Below are positions 26,994 through 34,625 of a stretch of DNA of 39,550 nt, one piece after another; within the stretch, counting starts at the first letter, position 1; the number at the start of each line of letters is the position of its first letter. The translations under genes and the position numbers were made by a program. Under the pieces are notes generated by a model, which did no database searches, was not told the DNA's origin, and saw nothing but the letters and a program-made list of their open reading frames with translations. The DNA comes from CALGLS01 sp964508085 (lineage in GTDB: Bacteria > Bacteroidota > Bacteroidia > Chitinophagales > Saprospiraceae): assembly GCA_964508085.1 (NCBI GenBank), contig CAZDTI010000021.1, forward strand, positions 1-39,550. The letters are read 5' to 3'.

Positions 26994-28616
26994 TTACACG
27001 ACAAGCTCATACGCTGGTAATGTTAAAAATTCGGGCAGTTCCTCACTCTGAATCAATTGATCGAATAAATGTATAGCTGAAGTGAAATTTCGAGTATTGA
27101 ATTCCGCTGAGCCTATATTTTGCTCCATTTTGTTCACTTCTTCTAACAAACAACGTTTATAATATTCCAATGTAATCATTCTTCCATCCTCCAATCGGGC
27201 ACAATTATGAATCCATTGCCAAATTTGGGTTCTACTGATTTCTGCTGTAGCCGTGTCTTCCATTAGTTCATTTATCGCCACCATACCTTTACCACTTAAC
27301 CAGGATTCCAAATACAAAATCCCAACTTTAATGTTCTCCCTTAATCCTGATTCCGTTATGGTTCCTTTAGGAATTGAAAGTAAATCTTCCTCGGATACTT
27401 CCAAATCAGTTCGTTTATTTGTGATTTGATTTTTACCCGGCATATATTCATCAAAGATGGATTTTGCTGCCTCTACTAACTCCGGATGGGCAACCCAAGT
27501 ACCATCATGACCATCTCTGACTTCTCTACGCTTGTCTTCTTTAACTATCTTTAAAAGAACTTCATCCTTTGTAACCTCTCCTTTTGTGGGAATTTGAGGA
27601 GACATTCCTCCTATGGCATGGACACCACGTTTATGACAAGTCTGAACCAACAATTGAGTATAGGCTCTCATAAAAGAGCACTGCATTGTTACTTGCTCTC
27701 GATCTGGAAATACAATATGGGGCATATTCTTAAACTTCTTAATAAAAGAAAAAAGATAATCCCATCGGCCACAATTTAGCCCTGCTGAATGTTCGCGAAG
27801 TTCATATAAAATCTCATGCATTTCGAAAGCAGCAGTAATGGTTTCTATCAGTACTGTGGCTTTAATGGACTTTTGAGAAAAACTCATATATTCTTGAGCA
27901 AAGACGAATACCTGATTCCAAAGTCTTGCTTCTTGATGATTTTCGATTTTTGGTAAATAAAAATAGGGACCACTACCCTGTCGAACCAGCGTTTTCACAT
28001 TATGGAAAAAGTACAACCCAAAATCAACTAGGCTTGCACTCATAGGTTCTCCATCAATCCAAATATTCCATTCTTCCAAATGCCAACCTCTTGGTCTTAC
28101 TTTTAAAGCCGCAATATCCTGCTTGAGTTTATATAACTTCCCAGTTACAGGAGACTCATATGTAATTGTTTTGTTGATTGTATCTCGTAGATTGATCTGC
28201 CCTTCAATCATGTTTTCCCAAGTTGGCGTATTTGTATCCTCAAAATCTGCCATAAAAACGTTAGCACCGGAATTAAGAGAATCAATAATCGTCTTTTTAT
28301 TAGTAGGTCCTGTTATTTCAACCCTGCGATCTAATAGATCCGGTGGCACTGGAGATACGGTCCAGTCAGCGTTCCTAACGTCTTTGGTTGCTTCTAAAAA
28401 ACAAGGCCAATTGCCATTGTCAAATGCTTGCTGAGTTCGTAAACGGAGTTGTAGTATTTTTTTCCGTTCTGTATTAAATTGTCGATGAAGGTTAGTTAAA
28501 AAACGCAAGGCTGGATTTGTCAAAATAGTAGCATAGCTTTCTTTATACTCTCCAGTTATACTGACACCGTCTGGACAGTTATAAGAAGACATCAAGTCCT
28601 GATTGATAAATTCCAT
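26994..28616 (-). CDS. aceB: Malate synthase A
   Basis: A 540-residue protein of normal length for the A isoform. It condenses glyoxylate with acetyl-CoA to malate in the glyoxylate shunt. Recognisable motifs are MADFEDTNTPTW (122-133), VRPRGWHL (173-180, catalytic Arg176), LIETITAAFEMHEILYELR (256-274), GLNCGRWDYLFSFIKK (279-294), GGMSPQIPTKG (336-346), DGTWVAHPEL and EDTATAEISRTQIWQW (C-terminal, plus NCARLEDGR with the usual catalytic Asp). Isocitrate lyase, its usual partner, is not in this window. The 3' side leads to the 53-aa protein gene. No TAnnTTTG promoter was found upstream in the 460-bp divergent region. Confidence 0.97.
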   Translation of the reverse strand: MEFINQDLMSSYNCPDGVSITGEYKESYATILTNPALRFLTNLHRQFNTERKKILQLRLRTQQAFDNGNWPCFLEATKDVRNADWTVSPVPPDLLDRRVEITGPTNKKTIIDSLNSGANVFMADFEDTNTPTWENMIEGQINLRDTINKTITYESPVTGKLYKLKQDIAALKVRPRGWHLEEWNIWIDGEPMSASLVDFGLYFFHNVKTLVRQGSGPYFYLPKIENHQEARLWNQVFVFAQEYMSFSQKSIKATVLIETITAAFEMHEILYELREHSAGLNCGRWDYLFSFIKKFKNMPHIVFPDREQVTMQCSFMRAYTQLLVQTCHKRGVHAIGGMSPQIPTKGEVTKDEVLLKIVKEDKRREVRDGHDGTWVAHPELVEAAKSIFDEYMPGKNQITNKRTDLEVSEEDLLSIPKGTITESGLRENIKVGILYLESWLSGKGMVAINELMEDTATAEISRTQIWQWIHNCARLEDGRMITLEYYKRCLLEEVNKMEQNIGSAEFNTRNFTSAIHLFDQLIQSEELPEFLTLPAYELVV

Positions 28617-29076
28617 ATTTGAATTTCGTTAGTGTTCTAAAGCGAGTAATCTTGTTTACGAAAAGAATATGGTTCCTTTTGTTTATTCCTTTCCTAGAAT
28701 GGAAGACTTCCTTCCACTTTATAACTTATTTATACTGAGATTCTTACCAATAAGTTTTACAAAAAGTATCCCAATTTATTTGTATATGTTTTTTTAGGTG
28801 ATGTTTGACAATATAAAAGACACTTATGGTTAATATTTTAAAGGTATAGTTATTTGATTATCAATTAACAAGGTGTATTTTTCTACATTCTAAATATTAA
28901 TCATATCAGAATTACCGATTATCAGTTATTGTCGATAGGCCACTCTTGGATTAACTTTGTAATCGTAACGCAGTTATAATATCGCTCCCAGCAACTGCAA
29001 ATACATTTCCCTCCTTTTACGAATCGAATCATCCATTTTACTTAACCACTCCCCCCGACTTACAATCCCATTGATT
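28617..29076. other. Divergent intergenic region, aceB / Ig-like secreted protein
   Basis: About 460 bp of AT-rich DNA. On the plus strand it has one good promoter (28929-28959). For aceB on the minus strand I see no consensus element. No ORF, RNA gene or strong repeat is visible. Confidence 0.5.
28929..28959 (+). promoter_or_regulatory. Bacteroidota promoter for the Ig-like secreted protein
   Basis: A -33 TTG (28929-28931), 20-bp spacer and -7 TAACTTTG (28952-28959). It predicts a start near 28966 and a leader of about 110 nt. Confidence 0.65.
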
Positions 29077-32000
29077 ATGACTTTTCCAAAACTTCATGCG
29101 CTCTTATGCAGAACGAGTTTATTGCTCCTGCTTCCATTCTTTGGCTACTCTGCCAATATTGCCATCATTGAAAGTCAGTCAAATCATCCAATGCAAACCA
29201 TGGATGCTAATTGGGGAACCGTTGTTTCTAACATGGGGCACACGGCCACAATTTTACCGCAAACTTCACTGGATAATTTATCAAGTTTTGATGGTTATGA
29301 TATTTTAATAATCTCTTCCGGTCTAATCGACTTACCAATGAATAGAAGAGAAACGGCTAAGAATTTTTTCATGAGCGGACGATCAATGTATCTCCAATCG
29401 GAATATCAATTGATTCACCCTGGAAACATGATGTTCGCAGAAATCATAACTGAAAATGGTAATCTTTTTAGCTGGGAAGGCGAATCCTCCGGAAGTATTA
29501 CCCCAATGGATGTAATATGTGGATTAGGGAACGGGCTTAATCAGGTAACAGACCTTAGTTACTTTTGGTATGGAACTTATGGAGAAGGAGACGAATCTGT
29601 CGTTCCTTTTTTAACAAGTGGTGATAAATCATATGGTTTTACCTACAACCCAAATAACAATAACCTAGGGAGAGTAATTACAACAACAGATCAAGATTGG
29701 ATTCGAATCTTGAATAGCGAAGAATTAATGGAAAACATCATTCACGAATTGATGAAGCCAAACAATATGTCTGCACTTCTACCAACCGTTGCAGTTGAAT
29801 TGACAAATGAGCCATTGTGTGCAAATGGAACCTACATTTTTAACTCCAATGTTGAGAATCCAAACGATGACATGGAATACCAATGGCAAGTGAACGGTCA
29901 AGCAGTTCCAAATTCCAATACAGCTAATTACAGTAGCAGCGATCTTACGGATGGAGATGTAGTGGAATGCCTTGTAATCCTGGATGCAAATTGCGAGATG
30001 TACAGTCATGTTTCTAATCCAGTTTTGATTGCTCCAATTTTCCCAATTTCAGAAGCGAATTTAAGCATCAATAGTTCTCAAGCTTTTTCTTGTGAAGGAG
30101 AAGAGGTGATTTTTAACTCAACGATTGATTCAGAAGGAACCTATACTGTAATTTCTTACCAATGGCAAGTAAATAGCAATGATGTCATCGGTGCAAATTC
30201 TGCTTCTTTTAGCACTAGCTCATTAAACAACAGTGACTTAGTTATTTGCAACGTTCAATATACAGATGCTTGTAGTAGCCTAAACTTAATCAGCTCAAAT
30301 GAAATAACTGTTGCAGTTAGCCCTGCGACAATGCCAACAATAGAAATTACAGCCAGCAATCTTGTTTCTTGTAGTGGGGAAGAAATCACTTTTTCTTTAA
30401 ATGGAACTGACTGGGGGGCTCAACCTTCCTTTCAATGGCAGGTAAACGGAGCAAACGTTGGTAATAACGAAAACACATTAAGCATTAACAGTTTAACAGA
30501 CGGCCAGCAAGTGACTTGCATTCTTACAGCAAGTGGAAACTGTCTAAGTAGTGACCAAGTCACCGCTACCCCACTAACTGTAAGTATTAGCAATTCTCTG
30601 GTTCCTTCACTTTCAATTAATACTAGCGAAACGGTAGTTTGCCCTGACGAAATTGTCACTTTCACTGCAAGTGGAGAGAACTGGGGAAATAATCCTTTCT
30701 TCTCGTGGACAATCAACGGTTTGTCCACTGGTGATAATGATCCTGTTTTCTCCAGTAATAATCTTACAAATAATGATGAAGTGAGTTGTACCATCTTCAT
30801 GAATGATCCTTGCTTAAGTGTTGATCAACTAAATGCAATAGCTGAAATGGTTACAATACAAGATGCAGTTACTCCAATCATTACCATTTCAACAGATACA
30901 GAAGCAACGTGTAAGGGAAGCGAAGTCACCTTCACAGCAGCCATTCAAAATGGAGGAAGCAACCCTACTTATGAATGGATGGTAGACAACAACATTGTAA
31001 ACAACAATACTAATACATTCCAAGTATCAAACCTAGAGGATGGTCAAATCGTTAGTTGTCAATTGACGTCAGATGTAGAATGTACATCTGAAAATACGGT
31101 TATTTCCAATCTAATAAGTGTAGACATCAGCGATATAACTTTAGTGGTGAATCAACAGAATGATGATTACTGTGGAATGGGTAACGGAAAAATACAAGTA
31201 GGTGCAAACTTCGCTTTCGGTCAAGTCGAATATGTATGGAGCAATGGAGAAACAACAACAACCATCAAAGAACTTCCAGCAGGAACTTACGACGTAACCG
31301 CTACTGATGCACTTGGCTGCAGTGCTACTTTATCTGTTAATATTGAAGAAACCAATGGACTTGAAATTGAGAGATTGGATATTCAGGAATCTACTTGCGG
31401 GGAAAAAAATGGAGCAGCTTCAATAACAATGGCTGACGACTCTAGACTGTACTTCTATACTTGGATGACCGAGAACGGAGCTATTTTAGGTATGGAGCCA
31501 ACACTTAGAGATTTAACTCCCGGAAAATATTTGTTAGAAATTACAGATGAAACAGATTGTTACATAGTTAAAGAATTCATTATTGGTGGAACTTCAATGG
31601 TAACCTTAGAAATGGAAGAAAGAAAATTTGCGAATTGGGGGGACAATGTAAAATTGGAACCATTCATCACTGGAACAGGAAACTTGACTTATGAATGGTC
31701 ACCTGCTGAAGGTTTGAGTTGTAGTGATTGTCCAAGTCCTACTTTCTCTGCAGAGTTGGAAACGACATATACCCTTACTGTAACAAGCGAATCTGGTTGT
31801 TCTGCAACAAAGAGCATTTTGGTTCATGTAAAGAAAGAGCATGAGGTTTTTATTCCAACGGCTTTTTCTCCAAATGCAGACGGAAATAACGATTGTTTTA
31901 CTGCTTTTGCAGGAGATAAAGTACGTAGTATCAAATCTATGACTGTTGCTGACCGATGGGGTAACATTTTATTTAAAAAACAAGATTTTGAAGCTAATGA

Positions 32001-32133
32001 TGAGCTTGCAGGATGGGATGGTACGAGTAGAGGAAAGGAATTAAACGTAGGTGTGTACATCTACACGATGGAAGTTGAATTTATAGATGGTCATGTCCGT
32101 TCTTTTGGTGGCGATGTGACCTTGGCAAGATAA
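29077..32133 (+). CDS. Large secreted Ig-like/SprB-repeat protein with type B T9SS (CHU_C) domain
   Basis: ATG at 29077 gives a signal peptide (MTFPKLHALLCRTSLLLLLP, ending near GYSA); the TTG two codons earlier is less likely. The product has 1018 residues. Residues about 27-225 look like a flavodoxin/class I amidotransferase-like alpha/beta domain (NIAIIESQSNHP ... FDGYDILIISSG). Five Ig-like modules follow, about 90 residues each, with QWQVNG or a variant and LxDGxxVxCxL (starts of QWQ-like cores near 29880, 30160, 30430, 30700 and 30970). One or two SprB-like units (GQVEYVWSNGETTTTIKELP ... DALGC) and a CHU_C domain close it (VFIPTAFSPNADGNND ... DRWGNILF ... GWDGTSRG ... GVYIYTMEVEFIDG). 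It is a likely T9SS cell-surface adhesin. The structured array begins 36 bp after its stop. Confidence 0.92.
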   Translation: MTFPKLHALLCRTSLLLLLPFFGYSANIAIIESQSNHPMQTMDANWGTVVSNMGHTATILPQTSLDNLSSFDGYDILIISSGLIDLPMNRRETAKNFFMSGRSMYLQSEYQLIHPGNMMFAEIITENGNLFSWEGESSGSITPMDVICGLGNGLNQVTDLSYFWYGTYGEGDESVVPFLTSGDKSYGFTYNPNNNNLGRVITTTDQDWIRILNSEELMENIIHELMKPNNMSALLPTVAVELTNEPLCANGTYIFNSNVENPNDDMEYQWQVNGQAVPNSNTANYSSSDLTDGDVVECLVILDANCEMYSHVSNPVLIAPIFPISEANLSINSSQAFSCEGEEVIFNSTIDSEGTYTVISYQWQVNSNDVIGANSASFSTSSLNNSDLVICNVQYTDACSSLNLISSNEITVAVSPATMPTIEITASNLVSCSGEEITFSLNGTDWGAQPSFQWQVNGANVGNNENTLSINSLTDGQQVTCILTASGNCLSSDQVTATPLTVSISNSLVPSLSINTSETVVCPDEIVTFTASGENWGNNPFFSWTINGLSTGDNDPVFSSNNLTNNDEVSCTIFMNDPCLSVDQLNAIAEMVTIQDAVTPIITISTDTEATCKGSEVTFTAAIQNGGSNPTYEWMVDNNIVNNNTNTFQVSNLEDGQIVSCQLTSDVECTSENTVISNLISVDISDITLVVNQQNDDYCGMGNGKIQVGANFAFGQVEYVWSNGETTTTIKELPAGTYDVTATDALGCSATLSVNIEETNGLEIERLDIQESTCGEKNGAASITMADDSRLYFYTWMTENGAILGMEPTLRDLTPGKYLLEITDETDCYIVKEFIIGGTSMVTLEMEERKFANWGDNVKLEPFITGTGNLTYEWSPAEGLSCSDCPSPTFSAELETTYTLTVTSESGCSATKSILVHVKKEHEVFIPTAFSPNADGNNDCFTAFAGDKVRSIKSMTVADRWGNILFKKQDFEANDELAGWDGTSRGKELNVGVYIYTMEVEFIDGHVRSFGGDVTLAR

Positions 32134-32168
32134 TTTTTTGTGCGTTTTTTTTGTACGAATTTTAAGAC

Positions 32169-32229
32169 TTAGTTAATGGGTGATTCTTGGATGCAGCCCG
32201 GCATCAACAAACTGTCGGGCTGTTCTTTT
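32169..32229 (+). ncRNA. Array unit 1 (also likely terminator of the upstream gene)
   Basis: The conserved segment is 32169-32193. CAGCCCGGCA (32194-32203) pairs with TGTCGGGCTG (32213-32222) over 10 bp with the conserved G.T wobble; TTCTTTT follows. This GC-rich stem is a plausible terminator for the secreted-protein gene that ends at 32133. Confidence 0.6.
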
Positions 32230-32341
32230 CACCCTCTACTTTAATAATGCAATTCCAGTGCCAAACTCGTCCAAAAGTGGTCATTTTTTCACTAGAATTT
32301 TTAGAAAATATTTTACAGTGTGCAAACATTGTTATATGGTT

Positions 32342-32400
32342 TTAGTTAATGGGTGATTTTGAATGCGATCTGGCTTTATTTCCATTGTCAGATCGCAATT
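32342..32400 (+). ncRNA. Array unit 2 (divergent)
   Basis: The conserved segment has one base deleted and a substitution (GATTTTGAATG instead of GATTCTTGGATG). The stem is TGCGATCTGGC (32364-32374) with GTCAGATCGCA (32387-32397), 11 bp including the conserved wobble. It has only a weak following T-tract. Confidence 0.55.
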
Positions 32401-32600
32401 TCACCAACAGTATATATAAAGCAAAAAAGGGGCCAACTTTACCCTATTTTGGGTAGTTTTTAGAAAAAAAGGATTTGCTATAAACACCTTTTAATAAGGA
32501 AAAATTAAACCTCTCTTTTCAAAGCTTTATTAACTAAAACGATGAATAAAATCAAACAATATTGAAAGCGGATTCATCCTCGTCAATATACTGTTATAAA

Positions 32601-32666
32601 GAGTTAGTTAATGGGTGATTCTTGGATGTGATCTGGCATCTATTTTATGTCAGATCACTCTTTTTT
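32601..32666 (+). ncRNA. Array unit 3
   Basis: The stem is GTGATCTGGCAT (32628-32639) with ATGTCAGATCAC (32647-32658), 12 bp with one wobble, loop CTATTTT, then a six-T run (32661-32666). Confidence 0.65.
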
Positions 32667-32680
32667 CTCCATTGATATAA

Positions 32681-32747
32681 GAGTTAGTTAATGGGTGATT
32701 CTTGGATGTGGTCTGGCATCTAATTTTATGTCAGACCACTCTTTTTT
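32681..32747 (+). ncRNA. Array unit 4
   Basis: The stem is GTGGTCTGGCAT (32708-32719) with ATGTCAGACCAC (32728-32739), loop CTAATTTT, then a six-T run (32742-32747). Compared with unit 3 the A-T pair has become G-C, a compensatory change. Confidence 0.65.
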
Positions 32748-32760
32748 CTCCATTGATAAA

Positions 32761-32820
32761 GAGTTAGTTAATGGGTGATTCTTGGACAAGACCTGGCGAT
32801 AAGCCGGGTCTTTCTTTTTT
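32761..32820 (+). ncRNA. Array unit 5
   Basis: The stem AAGACCTGGC (32788-32797) pairs with GCCGGGTCTT (32803-32812) with one T.G wobble at a different position, loop GATAA, then TTCTTTTTT. It is the most GC-rich in its upper stem and should be a good terminator for the whole array. Confidence 0.65.
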
Positions 32821-32965
32821 GTGATGTCTAGTTATTCTAATTTAAGTAAAAAATTAAAGACAAAATATTATAGCAGCATGAAATACCAAGTCTTATAAAA
32901 TTCAAAGAATTGCTAAATCTATTTCAACTATCCAAAACAAACATCCACGGGTACAAAAAAAAGGC

Positions 32966-32973
32966 TATATTTG
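32966..32973 (+). promoter_or_regulatory. -7 promoter element for the metZ transcript
   Basis: TATATTTG followed by C, a perfect TAnnTTTG. The start would be near 32980, about 33 nt before the riboswitch. No TTG is found at -33. Confidence 0.55.
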
Positions 32974-33012
32974 CACCGCATTAAAAGAATGCAACCTAAA
33001 AAATAGATTATT

Positions 33013-33129
33013 ACTTATCCAGAAAGGTGGAGGGTTAGGCCCTTTGAAGCCTTAGCAACCAACATTTTTGTTCTTAAAAAATGGTAAAGGTGCTAATTCC
33101 TACTACACAAATTGTGTAGAAAGATGAGT
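33013..33129 (+). promoter_or_regulatory. SAM-I (S-box) riboswitch aptamer
   Basis: P1 pairs ACTTATC (33013-33019) with GATGAGT (33123-33129). The S-box core reads AGAAAGGTGGAGGG, then GGCCC, TGAAGCC and GCAACC, followed by AAAGGTGCTAATTCC and a P4 stem CTACACA/TGTGTAG (33103-33109/33113-33119). This matches the SAM-I consensus closely. It senses S-adenosylmethionine and precedes metZ, fitting feedback control of methionine synthesis. Confidence 0.95.
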
Positions 33130-33179
33130 CAAAAAGCAAGGTATTGCTATGGAAAAAACCTCCTTTTTTCCATCTTTCT
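33118..33179 (+). promoter_or_regulatory. Putative expression platform of the SAM-I riboswitch
   Basis: AGAAAGATG (33118-33126), which includes half of the P1 3' strand, is exactly complementary to CATCTTTCT (33171-33179). Between them a perfect 10-bp hairpin, ATGGAAAAAA/TTTTTTCCAT (33149-33158/33164-33173), with a CCTCC loop, overlaps the CAT of the second arm. The two pairings compete with each other only at three bases, but the first competes fully with P1. Ligand binding would therefore free CATCTTTCT. No clean post-stem T-run exists, so terminator versus other control is unsettled. Confidence 0.6.
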
Positions 33180-33261
33180 GATAAGCAGGTGTTCAAATTT
33201 GTTTTTACAATAAATTGACTATCTGCTTAAGTATACTCAAGTTATAGAATTATTATTTGGA

Positions 33262-33291
33262 CGATTATTAAACTTAAAAGTTTAGCAATCG
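33262..33291 (+). promoter_or_regulatory. Second hairpin in the metZ leader
   Basis: CGATT (33262-33266) pairs with AATCG (33287-33291), and TAAAC/GTTTA (33269-33273/33280-33284) continues the stem after a small internal mismatch. It ends 45 bp before the metZ ATG and may affect translation; this is inference. Confidence 0.35.
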
Positions 33292-33336
33292 TATTGTTAT
33301 AAGCATACCTAGTATCTAGAAAATAATTAAATAAAA

Positions 33337-34509
33337 ATGAAAAAATCAAAATTTGAAACGCTTGCTATACGAACTCAAGTTCCCCAGAGCGTTCAAAAAG
33401 AACACTCGGTGCCTTTGTATTTAACCTCTAGTTTCACCTTCGATTCTGCGGAGGAAGGCGCAGCTATCTTTCGTGGCGATCAAGAGGGAAATCTATATTC
33501 CCGTTTCTCAAATCCGAATACTGATGAATTTATTGCCAAACTAAAATTGATGGAAGGCTGTGAGGCTGGAGTGGCAACAGCCTCCGGAATGGCCGCTGTT
33601 TATACGGCAATGGCGGCACATTTATGTACAGGAGATCATGTGATTGCCGCCTCCGCTATATTTGGAAATTCAAAACACATCTTAAATAATATCCTCTCAA
33701 GAATGGGGATTACAGTTACTTTCGTGGAAGTAGATAACAATAAGGCCTGGGAAGAAGCAGTCCAAAAGAATACCAGATTATTGTACGTAGAAACGCCTTC
33801 TAATCCAACTTTAAAAACTGCGGATCTAGCTTTCTTAGGAAAACTTTGCGAGGCGAACAACATCTGTTACGTAATGGACAATTGTTTTGCAACTCCATAT
33901 TTGCAGCAACCTGCCAAGTATGGTGCTGACCTCGTTCTACATTCCGCAACCAAATACATTGACGGACAAGGACGTGTATTAGGAGGAGCTATTTTAGGTA
34001 AAGAGGAAAAAGTAAAGGCTTGTTATGATTTCATTCGAAGAACCGGAGCTAGCCTTTCGCCATTCAATGCCTGGGTTCTTTCAAAAAGTTTAGAAACACT
34101 GGGCCTTCGCATGGATAGACATTGTAGTAATGCGCTCGCATTAGCGAGATTTTTAGAAGGACATAAAAAGATATCTACCGTTATTTACCCTCATTTGGAA
34201 TCTTATAATCAGTACGACTTGGCAAAGAAGCAAATGTCCTTAGGAGGTGGATTGGTTGGTTGTGAAATCAAAGGAGGGCTAGAAAAAGGAAGGCAGTTCC
34301 TAAACAATCTAACAATGCATTCCCTTACTGCGAATTTAGGAGACAGCAGAAGTATTGCTACTCATCCTGCTTCGACAACTCATGTTCGCTTGTCAGGAGA
34401 AGAACAATTGGAAGTAGGAATTACAGCTGGATTTGTGCGTTTTTCGGTAGGGTTAGAGCATATTGATGATATTATTTTAGATATAGAAAAAGCTTTGAGT
34501 GGGTTGTAA
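33337..34509 (+). CDS. metZ: O-succinylhomoserine sulfhydrylase-like PLP enzyme
   Basis: A 390-residue Cys/Met-metabolism gamma-family PLP enzyme. YSRFSNPN (54-61) supplies phosphate-binding Tyr and Arg. ASGMAAVYTAM (82-92), ETPSNPTL (152-159) and MDNCFATPYLQQP (180-192) are typical. The PLP Lys is Lys206 in HSATKYIDGQGRVLGGAILG. The DGQGRVLGGAI context and the conserved Arg in STTHVRLSGEEQLEVGI favour MetZ, which makes homocysteine from O-succinyl- or O-acetylhomoserine and sulfide. Cystathionine gamma-synthase (MetB) is the main alternative; acyl donor cannot be read from the sequence. It lies alone behind a SAM-I riboswitch. Confidence 0.88.
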   Translation: MKKSKFETLAIRTQVPQSVQKEHSVPLYLTSSFTFDSAEEGAAIFRGDQEGNLYSRFSNPNTDEFIAKLKLMEGCEAGVATASGMAAVYTAMAAHLCTGDHVIAASAIFGNSKHILNNILSRMGITVTFVEVDNNKAWEEAVQKNTRLLYVETPSNPTLKTADLAFLGKLCEANNICYVMDNCFATPYLQQPAKYGADLVLHSATKYIDGQGRVLGGAILGKEEKVKACYDFIRRTGASLSPFNAWVLSKSLETLGLRMDRHCSNALALARFLEGHKKISTVIYPHLESYNQYDLAKKQMSLGGGLVGCEIKGGLEKGRQFLNNLTMHSLTANLGDSRSIATHPASTTHVRLSGEEQLEVGITAGFVRFSVGLEHIDDIILDIEKALSGL

Positions 34510-34539
34510 TTGAATTTTTAACAATGTGTATACTAAAAA

Positions 34540-34592
34540 CTCCGTAGGAACGGCACTTCTGCAAGTAATCCAAAAGTGCCGTTCCTACGGAG
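34540..34592. repeat. Perfect 19-bp palindrome between convergent genes
   Basis: CTCCGTAGGAACGGCACTT (34540-34558) and its exact reverse complement (34574-34592) flank a 15-nt loop. It lies 30 bp after the metZ stop and 33 bp before the end of the convergent secreted-protein gene. It probably forms a hairpin on both transcripts and could act as a 3'-end element. It lacks a clear T-run. It resembles dispersed palindromes seen in Bacteroidota genomes. Confidence 0.85.
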
Positions 34593-34625
34593 CTGTTTAG
34601 AAATTTTTATTATACGCTTCCAATA

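Larger units (their letters stand above)
32169..32820 (+). repeat. Five-copy array of conserved segment plus covarying hairpin
   Basis: Five same-strand copies share TTAGTTAATGGGTGATT, mostly followed by CTTGGATG, then a 9-12-bp hairpin and usually a T-run. They start at 32169, 32342, 32603, 32683 and 32763; the last three have an exact 80-bp period. Stems differ by paired changes while four copies keep a G.T wobble at one place (GGC opposite GTC). Similarity also extends upstream of copies 2-5 (ATTG/CTG then TATA-like sequence). The units lie between a secreted-protein gene and the SAM riboswitch. I cannot name the RNA family. Confidence 0.9.

Noticed and set aside
26994..28616. A complete glyoxylate shunt operon
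   Set aside because: Only malate synthase is here; no isocitrate lyase is encoded in the window on either strand.
30432..30800. 122-codon minus-strand ORF within the Ig-like protein gene
   Set aside because: Antisense shadow of repeated Ig-like coding sequence; the repetition gives an open frame by chance.
32169..32820. Array considered as a CRISPR
   Set aside because: Unit spacing is irregular for the first two copies, the hairpin is inside each unit and covaries, the 'spacers' are mostly terminator-like, and no cas gene is present.
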